A DNA stretch of 14,022 nucleotides from an uncultured Solobacterium sp. (GCA_900547815.1 URHY01000060.1:1-14022), one strand, 5' to 3'. Shown: positions 1 to 8,022, counted from the first letter of the stretch. Notes: generated by a model not told the origin, from the letters alone. Numbers and translations are program-made.

Positions 1-46
1 ACAATAGTTGGGCTTGCCCCTGCGAAGATAGCTAGCTGCCGGGTCC
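1..46 (+). rRNA. rrf: 5S ribosomal RNA, 3' end only
   Basis: The first 46 bases match the 3' part of a bacterial 5S rRNA: the helix IV/V region (TTGGGCTTGCCCC, then GAAGATAGCTAGCTGCC) and the 3' strand of the terminal helix, GCCGGGTCC. The rest of the molecule, and presumably 23S and 16S, lies upstream of the window. The recognition rests on pattern similarity to known 5S molecules, because the pairing 5' strand cannot be seen. Confidence 0.85.
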
Positions 47-65
47 TTTTTTTTTGCCTTTTTTT
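47..65 (+). terminator. T-tract after the rRNA operon
   Basis: Nine T residues follow the 5S 3' end directly, then GCC and a second run of T. No separate GC-rich hairpin lies between the 5S and the T-run. If this is the intrinsic terminator, the 5S RNA's own helices must supply the stem. The T-runs are clear; the terminator role is inferred. Confidence 0.5.
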
Positions 66-82
66 ATTTTTTATTGTAAAAT
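54..82 (+). promoter_or_regulatory. Candidate promoter of the DUF1846 operon
   Basis: TTGCCT (54-59) and TAAAAT (77-82) are separated by 17 bases, a usable sigma-A spacing. Transcription would begin near 89, leaving a leader of about 20 bases that contains the GGAGAG ribosome binding site (95-100). The -35 matches consensus at only four positions and sits inside the T-rich tract after the 5S. Read-through from the rRNA operon is an alternative. Confidence 0.45.
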
Positions 83-108
83 AATTTATTGTATGGAGAG
101 TAAAAAAT

Positions 109-1572
109 ATGAAAAAAATTGGATTTAATAATCAAAAATATTTAGAAATGCAATCTAAGCATATTATGGAGCGTATTGCTCAATTTGGAGATAAATTATA
201 TTTGGAATTTGGTGGTAAATTATTTGATGATTATCACGCATCTCGTGTTTTACCTGGATTTTCACCAGATTCAAAACTACAGATGTTGATGCAGTTAAAG
301 GATGATGCAGAAATTGTTATTGTCATTAACGCCAATGATATCGAACAAAATAAAACGCGTTCAGATCTTCAAATTACTTATCAAGAAGATGTTTTACGTT
401 TGATCAATGAATTTACACAACGTGGATTATATGTTGGTAGTGTTGTAGTGACACAATATAATCGTCAAAAAGCGGTTGATTTGTTTAAGGCTCGTTTAAA
501 ACGTAGAAAAATTGATGTGTATTTCCATTATTATATTGAAGGATATCCTACAGATACGAAAAAAATTATTTCTGATTCTGGATTTGGAAAAAATGACTAT
601 GTTAAAACGACTCGTCCATTAGTTGTTGTAACAGCTCCTGGTCCTGGTAGTGGAAAAATGGCTACATGTTTATCACAGTTGTATCACGAACATAAACATG
701 GAATCAAAGCTGGATATGCAAAATATGAAACATTCCCAATTTGGAATCTTCCATTGAATCATCCTGTCAATTTAGCTTATGAAGCAGCAACTGCAGATCT
801 TGCAGATGTAAATATGATTGACCCATTTCATTTACAGGCTTACAATGAAGTTACAGTAAACTACAATCGTGATATTGAAATTTTCCCAGTATTAAAAAAT
901 ATTTTTGAAGAAATTTATGGTTCTAGTCCTTATCAAAGTCCAACAGATATGGGTGTTAATATGGCTGGACTTTGTATCAGTGATGATGAAGCTTGTTGTA
1001 ATGCTAGTAATCAAGAAATTATTCGTCGTTATTTTGTAAGTAAAAATCGTTATGTACATGAACTTTGTTCGCATGAAGAAGTTCAAAAACAAGAAGTTGT
1101 GATGAATAAAGCTGGAATCACTGAATTAGATCGTCCATGTGTTATGGCTGCACGTAAGAAAGAAGAAGAATCTAAATCTTTTTCTGGTGCTATTGAATTA
1201 GATGATGGAACAATTATTACAGGTAAAACGACAAACTTAATGGGTGCATGTTCGTCTGTATTAATGAATGTATTAAAATATCTAGCGGGTATTGATAAAA
1301 ATAAAGTGTTGATTTCTCCTGAAGCAATTGTTCCTATTCAAAATCTAAAAACAGAATATTTAGGTTCAGTCAACCCAAGACTTCATTCAAATGAAATTTT
1401 AATCGCATTATCAGTTTCAGCTTTACATAGTGAAGACGCAAAGAAAGCGTTGGCTATGTTACCTAAATTGAAAGGTATGCAGGCACATGTAACTTGTGAT
1501 GTTGCGGATGTAGATTTAAGTATTTATGCGAATTTAGGCATTATGCTTACTTATGATGCTAATAAGAAATAG
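109..1572 (+). CDS. UPF0371/DUF1846 family protein
   Basis: This 487-residue protein has the usual length of the UPF0371 (DUF1846) family, which is widespread in bacteria and, to my knowledge, has structures but no agreed biochemical function. Family hallmarks are APGPGSGKM (176-184, Walker-A-like but lacking the normal first glycine), the ETFPIWNLPLNHPVNLAYEA stretch (207-226), NMIDPFHLQAY (235-245), the Cys pair in SDDEACC (291-297) and NPRLHSNEILIALSVSA (422-438). There is no signal peptide or membrane segment, so it is probably cytosolic. The start follows GGAGAG by 8 bases. It leads a four-gene operon, and the stop codon overlaps the ribosome binding site of the next gene. The family assignment is firm. 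Nucleotide binding at 176-184 is only a suggestion from the motif. Confidence 0.93.
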   Translation: MKKIGFNNQKYLEMQSKHIMERIAQFGDKLYLEFGGKLFDDYHASRVLPGFSPDSKLQMLMQLKDDAEIVIVINANDIEQNKTRSDLQITYQEDVLRLINEFTQRGLYVGSVVVTQYNRQKAVDLFKARLKRRKIDVYFHYYIEGYPTDTKKIISDSGFGKNDYVKTTRPLVVVTAPGPGSGKMATCLSQLYHEHKHGIKAGYAKYETFPIWNLPLNHPVNLAYEAATADLADVNMIDPFHLQAYNEVTVNYNRDIEIFPVLKNIFEEIYGSSPYQSPTDMGVNMAGLCISDDEACCNASNQEIIRRYFVSKNRYVHELCSHEEVQKQEVVMNKAGITELDRPCVMAARKKEEESKSFSGAIELDDGTIITGKTTNLMGACSSVLMNVLKYLAGIDKNKVLISPEAIVPIQNLKTEYLGSVNPRLHSNEILIALSVSALHSEDAKKALAMLPKLKGMQAHVTCDVADVDLSIYANLGIMLTYDANKK

Positions 1573-1581
1573 GAGGTTTTT

Positions 1582-1869
1582 ATGGCAAAATCAATTCCTA
1601 GCTCTGGAGCAGGAGCTGTTCGTATTATCTTAAAGAATAAAGATGCTTTTCATTTTGATTTAAGAGAAAAGAAAGAAGATAACGGAAAACAAAGTTATTT
1701 GTTTGATGTATATTATGAAAATGCTACAGGTACATTAAATGTCTTGATGGATAAGGATGAACCCGTTATTGCAGCGTTGAATTTAAGTTTGGGTAAAGTT
1801 ATTACTTTATCCAACGATACAAACTTAAAGAAATTATGTAAATATGTTATTGATCAGGTGAATGCATAA
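1582..1869 (+). CDS. Small conserved-looking protein, function unknown
   Basis: I do not recognise this 95-residue protein. It begins with a Ser/Gly/Ala-rich stretch (4-13), then alternates strand-like and charged segments, and ends in a probable helix (about 80-95) holding its only cysteine (C86). It shows no signal peptide, membrane helix, zinc-binding cluster or HTH and is probably a small soluble alpha/beta protein. A perfect AGGAGGT (1571-1577) overlaps the stop codon of the DUF1846 gene and lies 4 bases before the ATG, so translation is strong and probably coupled. The last base of its TAA is the first base of the next ATG. These signals and codon use like its neighbours argue that it is a real gene. 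A partner role with DUF1846 is speculation from gene order. Confidence 0.8.
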   Translation: MAKSIPSSGAGAVRIILKNKDAFHFDLREKKEDNGKQSYLFDVYYENATGTLNVLMDKDEPVIAALNLSLGKVITLSNDTNLKKLCKYVIDQVNA

Positions 1870-2168
1870 TGAAGATAAGATTACATGTTGTTGTAGATAA
1901 AGAAGATGATGCGATTGTTGAACTTGTTCAAAATGCATTGAATGAAATTTGTTCAAAAATGTCTTATTCTCCAAGTCGTTTGCAACCAAGTTTAGCGGGT
2001 TGCATGGAATTCTATGCGACAAGTGAATTAGAAGAAAATGAAATTGACGAGCTTTTATCTAAACTCAACAATGATTGGGATGGAGAAAAAGATGATTGTC
2101 AAGCTTATAGCTTTAATACGACAATGTTTCATCCAAATGTCTACTACTTACAATTCCAATCTTTCTAG
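1869..2168 (+). CDS. Small acidic protein, function unknown
   Basis: I do not recognise this 99-residue protein. It opens with a strand (KIRLHVVV, 2-9), continues with a helix-like acidic stretch (10-30), a middle segment with SRLQPSLAGCMEFY (36-49), a second acidic helix (53-69) and an aromatic C-terminus (VYYLQFQSF). The strand-helix-strand order would suit a small alpha/beta fold. Cysteines at 28, 45 and 77 form no obvious metal motif. The ATG overlaps the upstream TAA as TAATG and is preceded by AGGTGA (1856-1861), so translation is probably coupled to the previous gene. Its stop codon overlaps the ribosome binding site of the uridine phosphorylase gene. Operon position is the only clue to its role. 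Confidence 0.78.
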   Translation: MKIRLHVVVDKEDDAIVELVQNALNEICSKMSYSPSRLQPSLAGCMEFYATSELEENEIDELLSKLNNDWDGEKDDCQAYSFNTTMFHPNVYYLQFQSF

Positions 2169-2176
2169 GACATATT

Positions 2177-2962
2177 ATGATTGATTATACACAAGGTTCA
2201 AATCGACAATATCATACTCAATTATCTGAAAGTGATGTTGGTGAATACGTTATTCTAACAGGTGATCCAAAAAGAGTAAAGGATATCGCATCGTATTTAG
2301 ATGACGCTTATTTTGTTGCGGATAACCGTGAATATGTTACTTATTCAGGATATATCAATGGGGTTTTGTGCAGTGTAGTTTCTACCGGCATTGGTGGAGC
2401 TAGTACTGCAATCGCAATTGAAGAACTTGTTCAACTAGGATGTCATACTTTTTTACGTGTAGGTACTTGTGGTGGTATGCGACTTGATGTTCAAGGTGGC
2501 GATATCGTGATTGCGAGTGGTGCCATTCGCCAAGAAGGTACAACTTGTGAATATGCGCCCATCGAATTTCCAGCTGTTCCTAGTTTTGATGTATTAAGTG
2601 CCCAAGTAGAAAGTGCAAGAAAATTGAATCTTTCTTATCATGTTGGAGTTGTTCAAAGTAAAGATTCTTTCTTTGGTCAACATGCACCTGAAACAATGCC
2701 AATTTATCCGGAATTGCAAAACAAATGGGATGCCTATTGTAAACTAGATTGTTTAGCATCTGAAATGGAATCGAGTACTGTGTTTATTGTTAGTCAAACG
2801 CGTCATGTTCGTAGTGGAGCTATGTTTTTGTGCTTGGCAAACCAGGAAAGAGAAAAAGCAGGATTATTAAACATTCAAAATCATGATCTAAAACCATTGA
2901 TGGAATGCGCCGTATCAACGTTAAAAAATTTAATAGAAAAAGACGAGGCTGAGAATCACTAG
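2177..2962 (+). CDS. udp: Uridine phosphorylase
   Basis: This cytosolic enzyme splits uridine with phosphate into uracil and ribose-1-phosphate for pyrimidine salvage. The 261 residues match the PNP/UDP phosphorylase family: GDPKR (29-33) and FLRVGT (92-97, with R94 at the phosphate site), STGIGGAST (69-77), APIEFPA (127-133), SKDSFFGQH (161-169) and EMESS (196-200) for ribose. The APxEFPA segment and Gln168 point to uridine rather than purine substrates. The arginine two residues after the equivalent glutamine in E. coli Udp is Ala170 here, and I recall the same in Gram-positive uridine phosphorylases. TAGGA (2166-2170) overlaps the previous stop and precedes the ATG by 6 bases. The 3' end of the gene encodes half of a terminator stem. 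Confidence 0.92.
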   Translation: MIDYTQGSNRQYHTQLSESDVGEYVILTGDPKRVKDIASYLDDAYFVADNREYVTYSGYINGVLCSVVSTGIGGASTAIAIEELVQLGCHTFLRVGTCGGMRLDVQGGDIVIASGAIRQEGTTCEYAPIEFPAVPSFDVLSAQVESARKLNLSYHVGVVQSKDSFFGQHAPETMPIYPELQNKWDAYCKLDCLASEMESSTVFIVSQTRHVRSGAMFLCLANQEREKAGLLNIQNHDLKPLMECAVSTLKNLIEKDEAENH

Positions 2963-2977
2963 GATCTCAGCCTTTTT
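2946..2977. terminator. Bidirectional terminator shared by udp and nnr
   Basis: A perfect 9-bp stem (AGGCTGAGA 2946-2954 with TCTCAGCCT 2965-2973) closes a 10-base loop. A T-run follows on the plus strand (2973-2977), and on the minus strand CGTC precedes a run of five T. Stop codons of both convergent genes lie in the loop: udp 2960-2962 and nnr 2959-2961. The arms therefore encode the C-termini of both proteins. Confidence 0.88.
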
Positions 2978-4455
2978 AATACATTTGGAATGTTGTTGAT
3001 AATATCTTCAGGCATAAAACTTGCCGAATCAATATCGAGTTTAGCACTTTGCGAATGAATGTAGGTAGCACATAACGCGGCTTGTAAAGGGTTCTTACAT
3101 TGACCGAGCATGGCTACAACAATACCACACAATATATCTCCGCTGCCTCCTTTGGCAAGACCAGCATTTGGCGCATCTAAAACATAGACATTGCCTTGAT
3201 GGGCAATATAGGTTTGACTTGATTTTAAAATGAGTACGCAATTTTTGTATTCTTTAGAAAAGTCACGTGCAACTTCAAATGGATTGGATAAGATAGTTGA
3301 TACGTTGATACCTGTTAAGTCTGACATTTCTTTAATATGCGGAGTTAAAATCGTAGTTTCGTTTCGTTTTAACAAATCAATATTTTTTTGCGTAGCCCAT
3401 AAGGCATCGGCATCAAGAACAATTTTTTTGTCACTCTTTAATACTTGTTCCACTAAGGATATTGTAACATTATTTTTTTGCATACCATTTCCAATGGAAA
3501 GAATAGAATAGTCATTCATGTTTTGTTTCAAGCTTTCAATAGCTTTCGAACTAAAGGTTCCATTACGATCACTACATTGTAGAAGCATATAAAAATCAGA
3601 TTTGATCGCAAGAATATTTGAAATACATTCTGGAACCATTAATGTGAGTGTTCCAATACCACTTTTATAAGCACTCAAGCTTGCCATATGGATGGCTCCA
3701 TGCATGTTTTGGCTTCCACCAATCATCAAGGCTTTGCCAAAAGTTGACTTATGAGCCGTTAATGGACGATCTGGGATATGGATATCCTTTTCGTTTAAGA
3801 CTTTTATTATGTCCATACACTTTTGATGTAGAATTTGTGGGATGCCAATATCTACAAGATATAATTTTCCACAATGACTTTTACCATCATTTAACCATTG
3901 TCCTTGCTTATAGCAATCTAAGCTGATTGTGTAATCTGCATGAATAGCACAGCCTAAAATATTACCCATTGTGGCATCGATGCCACTAGGCATGTCGATA
4001 CTGATAATGGTTGAATGTGTTGCGTTTACATTTTGAATCATCGCTTTATAAAAACCTGTGATGTCTCTAGATAATCCGTTGCCAAAGATGCAGTCAATAT
4101 AAACTTCATATGTTTCGTTTGGTAGGTTATAGTCATATTCAATATTGAGATTTTGAACCATTTGAAATTGAATTTTTTCTTCCTCAGACATATTTTTGAC
4201 TTCTGGAACAACTACAAATAATTTTGAATATTTAGTTTGAAGTAGTCTAGCGATAGCTAATCCATCAGCACCATTGTTTCCAGGTCCACAAAGAATACAG
4301 ATGGATTTATCTTTTGATACAATATCTTTAATGATCTTTGTTGCTTCTATAGCTGCATGTTCCATAAGAATAAGACTAGGAATTTGATATGTTTCTATAG
4401 CCGCATGATCGATGTTTCGAGCCGTAGCTTGTGTATGGATATAGGCATGATACAT
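2959..4455 (-). CDS. nnr: Bifunctional NAD(P)H-hydrate epimerase / ADP-dependent dehydratase
   Basis: This enzyme repairs damaged NAD(P)H: the N-terminal domain interconverts R and S forms of NAD(P)HX, and the C-terminal domain dehydrates S-NAD(P)HX using ADP (ATP in eukaryotes). The 498 residues have the full two-domain YjeF architecture. The epimerase domain (about 1-215) carries GPGNNGADG (57-65) and IDMPSGIDA (153-161). The ribokinase-like dehydratase domain (about 225-498) carries KSTFGKALMIGGS (236-248), TPHIKEMSDL (371-380) and NAGLAKGGSGD (430-440), with D440 as expected catalytic base. The start has AAGGTGA 5 bases upstream. The gene converges on udp with a 4-base overlap of coding ends and diverges from the flippase gene. 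It is a housekeeping repair gene with no visible defect. Confidence 0.93.
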   Translation of the reverse strand: MYHAYIHTQATARNIDHAAIETYQIPSLILMEHAAIEATKIIKDIVSKDKSICILCGPGNNGADGLAIARLLQTKYSKLFVVVPEVKNMSEEEKIQFQMVQNLNIEYDYNLPNETYEVYIDCIFGNGLSRDITGFYKAMIQNVNATHSTIISIDMPSGIDATMGNILGCAIHADYTISLDCYKQGQWLNDGKSHCGKLYLVDIGIPQILHQKCMDIIKVLNEKDIHIPDRPLTAHKSTFGKALMIGGSQNMHGAIHMASLSAYKSGIGTLTLMVPECISNILAIKSDFYMLLQCSDRNGTFSSKAIESLKQNMNDYSILSIGNGMQKNNVTISLVEQVLKSDKKIVLDADALWATQKNIDLLKRNETTILTPHIKEMSDLTGINVSTILSNPFEVARDFSKEYKNCVLILKSSQTYIAHQGNVYVLDAPNAGLAKGGSGDILCGIVVAMLGQCKNPLQAALCATYIHSQSAKLDIDSASFMPEDIINNIPNVLKRLRS

Positions 4456-4476
4456 AATTTCACCTTCTTCATATTT

Positions 4477-4506
4477 ACTATACTCTTAATGACTAAAAAA
4501 TGATAA
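4477..4506 (-). promoter_or_regulatory. Candidate nnr promoter
   Basis: On the minus strand, TTATCA (4506-4501) and TATAGT (4482-4477) are 18 bases apart. This would start transcription near 4470, just before the AAGGTGA ribosome binding site. The -35 is weak, so the call rests mainly on the -10 and its position. Confidence 0.4.
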
Positions 4507-4522
4507 TACTTTTAAAGATGTA

Positions 4523-4531
4523 TGTTATAAT
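4523..4531 (+). promoter_or_regulatory. Extended -10 promoter of the flippase-mnmG operon
   Basis: TGTTATAAT is a perfect extended -10 element (TGn followed by TATAAT). No good -35 lies upstream, as is common for extended -10 promoters. Transcription would start near 4538, just before GGAGG (4541-4545). This excludes the more upstream ATG at 4500 as the start of the flippase gene. Confidence 0.7.
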
Positions 4532-4556
4532 TATGAAATTGGAGGTATTTTATTCT

Positions 4557-6164
4557 ATGTCAAAATCTTCAGCGGCTAAAAAGTCGATTATAGTTGGCGG
4601 CCTGATAGGTACGGGTGGTCTATTTGTTTCAAAATTAATTGGATTGGCATATACAATTCCATTTTCATATATACTACAGTCAGAAGCATATCAATCTGTA
4701 TATGCACAATCTTATAATATATATGCCTATTTATTGACTATATTTCAATCGGGAGTTCCTTTTGCGGTGGCAACTTTAGTAGCACGCTATATCGCATTAG
4801 AAGATGCCAAAAGTGTAATTTTAGTTAAAAAGATTGCGTTTGCGATATTAGGATTAACTGGATTTGTGGGAATGATTCTCTTATTCACTTTATCCAATGT
4901 CATTGCGCCAGCCATGGTTGCCAAAAATGTAGATATCATGGCAAATTGCTTAAAAATATTATCTTTAGCTATTTTCCTTGTTCCAGTTTTATCGGCATTT
5001 AGAGGATATTATCAAGGCCTAAAAGAAATGGAAGAATATGCATTCTCTCAAGCTTTTGAACAAGTATTTCGTGTAGCTTTTTTATTAAGTACTGCTTGTT
5101 TAGTTGTATATGCGTTTGGGTGGGATAAAAAATATGCGTTATATGCAGCTGTTATGTCAACTTCTGTGGCAACGATTGCGGCAATTGCACAATTCGCGTA
5201 TTTTGATCGTAAACATCAATATGTAGTAGATGCGATGGCAAGTAAACAAACAAAGGCTTGTCGCTCGGCTAAAAAGATTTTTAGAGAAATTCTTATTTTG
5301 GCAATTCCATATTTGGTTGTTGCGATTTTAGGAAATATTGACCAGATATTTAATGGCTTTTTATTACCAACTGGATTAAAGATGCATTATAATGCGAAAG
5401 ATACAACAACTGTTATTTCTGCATCAAACTATGTTGCTGGAAAATTAAATGCGATTCCAATGATTTTGGGTCCAGGGTTCGCAACAGCTATCATTCCACA
5501 TATTTCCGAAGCTTTATCTAAGAAAAACTATAAACTAGTAAAGAAGAATGTATTGGATAGTATCAATGTTGTATTATATGTTGCAATCCCTGTATCTTTC
5601 TGTATTTTTGCGTATGCAGGACCATTGAATTATACTTTATATTATTCAGAAAATTTAGAATTATGTACGTTTGTTGTACAATGGATGGCTTTAGAAGGCT
5701 TTTTGTCAACTTTGGCTCCATTAGTTACGAATTTAATGGTTTCTTTGGAATTAAGAAAATATGTATTAAAAAATCTAGCGATTGGTGTTTTGATCAAAGG
5801 TGTTTTATTAATTCCATTTGTATGGATCATGGGAATTGCTGGAGCTATTATTTCAAGCTTAATTGGTACAGGATATATTCTTTATAAAAATTTGAAAGAA
5901 ATCCATGATGTATATAATATCTCTTATCACAAGACGATGATTATAGTTATACGTATTTTGATTGGTTTACTTGCTTTATGGATTACTTCAATTCTATTAT
6001 CAAAACTTGGACTATATGGAGTGGAAGGTTCAAAATTAGTATGTTTATTTAAAATGTGTTTAAATGGTTTATTAAGTGTAATTGTATATGTGGTTGTTAC
6101 TTTATATTTAAAAGTTCCACAAAGTATATTTCACTTTCAATTAAGAAAGAAATCGGGTGTATAA
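4557..6164 (+). CDS. YtgP/SpoVB-type polysaccharide or lipid II flippase
   Basis: This 535-residue polytopic membrane protein of the MOP flippase superfamily has many hydrophobic segments spread along its length. The N-terminal GGLFVSKLIGLAYTIPF (20-36) and the FRGYYQGLKEME motif (148-159) fit the YtgP/SpoVB branch. Members move lipid-linked sugar precursors, in some species peptidoglycan lipid II, across the cytoplasmic membrane. The start at 4557 is chosen because GGAGG (4541-4545) and a perfect extended -10 (4523-4531) lie upstream; a longer reading frame from 4500 would overlap that promoter. The mnmG start follows the stop codon by one base, so the genes are probably co-transcribed. Which substrate it moves, lipid II or another glycan, cannot be told from sequence. 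No other sporulation gene is present, so a spore role should not be assumed. Confidence 0.85.
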   Translation: MSKSSAAKKSIIVGGLIGTGGLFVSKLIGLAYTIPFSYILQSEAYQSVYAQSYNIYAYLLTIFQSGVPFAVATLVARYIALEDAKSVILVKKIAFAILGLTGFVGMILLFTLSNVIAPAMVAKNVDIMANCLKILSLAIFLVPVLSAFRGYYQGLKEMEEYAFSQAFEQVFRVAFLLSTACLVVYAFGWDKKYALYAAVMSTSVATIAAIAQFAYFDRKHQYVVDAMASKQTKACRSAKKIFREILILAIPYLVVAILGNIDQIFNGFLLPTGLKMHYNAKDTTTVISASNYVAGKLNAIPMILGPGFATAIIPHISEALSKKNYKLVKKNVLDSINVVLYVAIPVSFCIFAYAGPLNYTLYYSENLELCTFVVQWMALEGFLSTLAPLVTNLMVSLELRKYVLKNLAIGVLIKGVLLIPFVWIMGIAGAIISSLIGTGYILYKNLKEIHDVYNISYHKTMIIVIRILIGLLALWITSILLSKLGLYGVEGSKLVCLFKMCLNGLLSVIVYVVVTLYLKVPQSIFHFQLRKKSGV

Positions 6165-6165
6165 A

Positions 6166-8016
6166 ATGTATTATGATGTTGTAGTTATTGGAGCAGGACA
6201 CGCAGGTATTGAAGCGTGTTTAGCTTCAAGTCGAATGAATAAAAAAACCGCAATTGTTACTCTAAGTAAGGATATGATTGGGTCTATGCCATGTAATCCA
6301 AGTGTAGGTGGACCTGCAAAGGGAATAGTGGTACGTGAAATTGATGCGCTGGGTGGTATGATGCCTATTGCGGCGGATAAAACTGCTTTACAATTTAAAA
6401 TGTTGAATACGACAAAAGGACCTGGAGTATGGAGTTTGCGTGTTCAAAGTGATAAGATAGCGTATAAGCGTTTTATGAAAAAGGCTTTAGAAGAACAAGA
6501 AAACTTAGATATTATTGAAGCTGCATGTAAGAGTGTAGTTATTAAAGATAAAAAAGCCATTGGTGTTGAATTAGAAGATGGTACTTTTGTAGAAAGTAAA
6601 GCGGTTGTTTTAACAGCTGGTACATATATGACAAGTAATGTCTTAAGAGGACATACTTCAACTGTTTCTGGTCCTGAAGAACAAAGAACGGTGAATACTT
6701 TATCACAGTCTTTGCGTGATGCAGGTATTCGTACATTCCGCTTGAAAACGGGGACACCACCTCGTGTAAAAATGGATACGATTGATTTTTCTAAGGCGGA
6801 ACCTCAACCTGGGACAAATCAGTTCTTGCGTTTTAGTGAGACAACAAAACCAGAAGATGTATTGCCTTTTGAGAAACAAGAAATTTGTCATTTGATTTAT
6901 ACACAGCCTAAGACACATGAAATCATTCATACACATTTACATGATTCAGCCATGTATTCAGGATTGGTTAAAGGTGTAGGACCTCGTTATTGTCCGAGTA
7001 TCGAAGATAAATTAGTTCGTTTTGCGGATAAGGAAAGACATCAGCTTTTCTTAGAACCGGAATCAAAAGAATTGGATACCATTTATATTCAAGGTTTTTC
7101 AACATCTATGCCAATTGATGTACAAGAAGAAATGGTTCATTCATTACCTGGCTTAGAGCATTGTGTGATTGAAAAATATGCGTATGCAATTGAATATGAT
7201 GCAATCGATCCACTTCAAATGAAACCAAATATGGAAAGTAAAATCGTCGAAAATTTATTTACGGCAGGACAAGTCAATGGTACAAGTGGTTATGAAGAAG
7301 CAGCTGGTCAAGGTTTAATGGCTGGTGCAAATGCAGCTTTGAAAGTGGATGGAAAAGATCCATTTGTGCTTCGTCGTGATGAAGCATATATTGGTGTTAT
7401 GTTGGATGATTTATGTACAAAAGGTACGAAAGAACCATATCGTTTGTTGACCTCACGTGCTGAATATCGATTGTTGTTGCGTCATGATAATGCGGATCAA
7501 AGATTACTAGAAAAAGGTTATGAAATTGGTTTGGTTTCCCAAGCAAGATATGATGCGTTTAAAAAGAAAATGGAAGCTGTAGAAGCAGCTAGAGAAGAGC
7601 TTTCTAATGCACATATTAAGCCAAATAGTGATGTGAATGAATATCTACAAACATTAGGTTTTGAACCATTAGCACATGGATGTAGTGCATTGGATTTGAT
7701 CAAGCGTCCTAAAATTACGGTTCGTGGATTGGCAAAATATACTGGATTAGACTATGAAAATCAAATTAATGAACAAATTGAGATTCAAACTAAGTATGCG
7801 GGTTATATTGCCAAGGCAAAGCGTGATGCCAAGCATTTACAACAAATGGAGAAAATGAAACTTCCTCATGATTTGGATTATGAAAATATGGATAATCTTT
7901 CATTAGAGGCAAGACAAAAATTGACGGAGATTCGTCCTTTGACTTTAGGACAGGCAAGTCGTATTTCGGGTATTAATCCGAGTGATATAGCAATTTTGGC
8001 TATGCGTGTGAAATAA
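6166..8016 (+). CDS. mnmG: tRNA uridine-5-carboxymethylaminomethyl modification enzyme MnmG (GidA)
   Basis: With MnmE, this FAD enzyme installs carboxymethylaminomethyl (or aminomethyl) on the wobble U34 of certain tRNAs, using methylenetetrahydrofolate. The 616 residues are close to the usual 620-630. Visible are the FAD-binding GAGHAG (9-14), PCNPSVGGPAKG with redox Cys43, RLKTGTPPR (192-200), YCPSIED with the second conserved Cys276, and the GQVNGTSGYEEAAGQG and TSRAEYRLLLRHDNADQRL signatures. The ATG at 6166 gives the standard MYYDVVVIGAGHAG N-terminus. An in-frame GTG at 6157 overlaps the flippase stop and is a less likely start. The ribosome binding site is weak (GGGTG, 6155-6159), so translation may depend on coupling to the flippase gene one base upstream. 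mnmE is not in the window. Confidence 0.95.
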   Translation: MYYDVVVIGAGHAGIEACLASSRMNKKTAIVTLSKDMIGSMPCNPSVGGPAKGIVVREIDALGGMMPIAADKTALQFKMLNTTKGPGVWSLRVQSDKIAYKRFMKKALEEQENLDIIEAACKSVVIKDKKAIGVELEDGTFVESKAVVLTAGTYMTSNVLRGHTSTVSGPEEQRTVNTLSQSLRDAGIRTFRLKTGTPPRVKMDTIDFSKAEPQPGTNQFLRFSETTKPEDVLPFEKQEICHLIYTQPKTHEIIHTHLHDSAMYSGLVKGVGPRYCPSIEDKLVRFADKERHQLFLEPESKELDTIYIQGFSTSMPIDVQEEMVHSLPGLEHCVIEKYAYAIEYDAIDPLQMKPNMESKIVENLFTAGQVNGTSGYEEAAGQGLMAGANAALKVDGKDPFVLRRDEAYIGVMLDDLCTKGTKEPYRLLTSRAEYRLLLRHDNADQRLLEKGYEIGLVSQARYDAFKKKMEAVEAAREELSNAHIKPNSDVNEYLQTLGFEPLAHGCSALDLIKRPKITVRGLAKYTGLDYENQINEQIEIQTKYAGYIAKAKRDAKHLQQMEKMKLPHDLDYENMDNLSLEARQKLTEIRPLTLGQASRISGINPSDIAILAMRVK

Positions 8017-8022
8017 TTTTCA

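Noticed and set aside
4500..4556. Nineteen-residue N-terminal extension of the flippase
   Set aside because: It would translate through the extended -10 element and its ATG has no ribosome binding site; the ATG at 4557 follows GGAGG.
4557..6164. Sporulation-specific SpoVB
   Set aside because: Similarity to SpoVB is shared by the whole YtgP branch and no other sporulation gene or promoter is present.
6157..6165. GTG start for mnmG
   Set aside because: It adds three residues before the normal MnmG N-terminus and is less well placed than the ATG at 6166, though not excluded.
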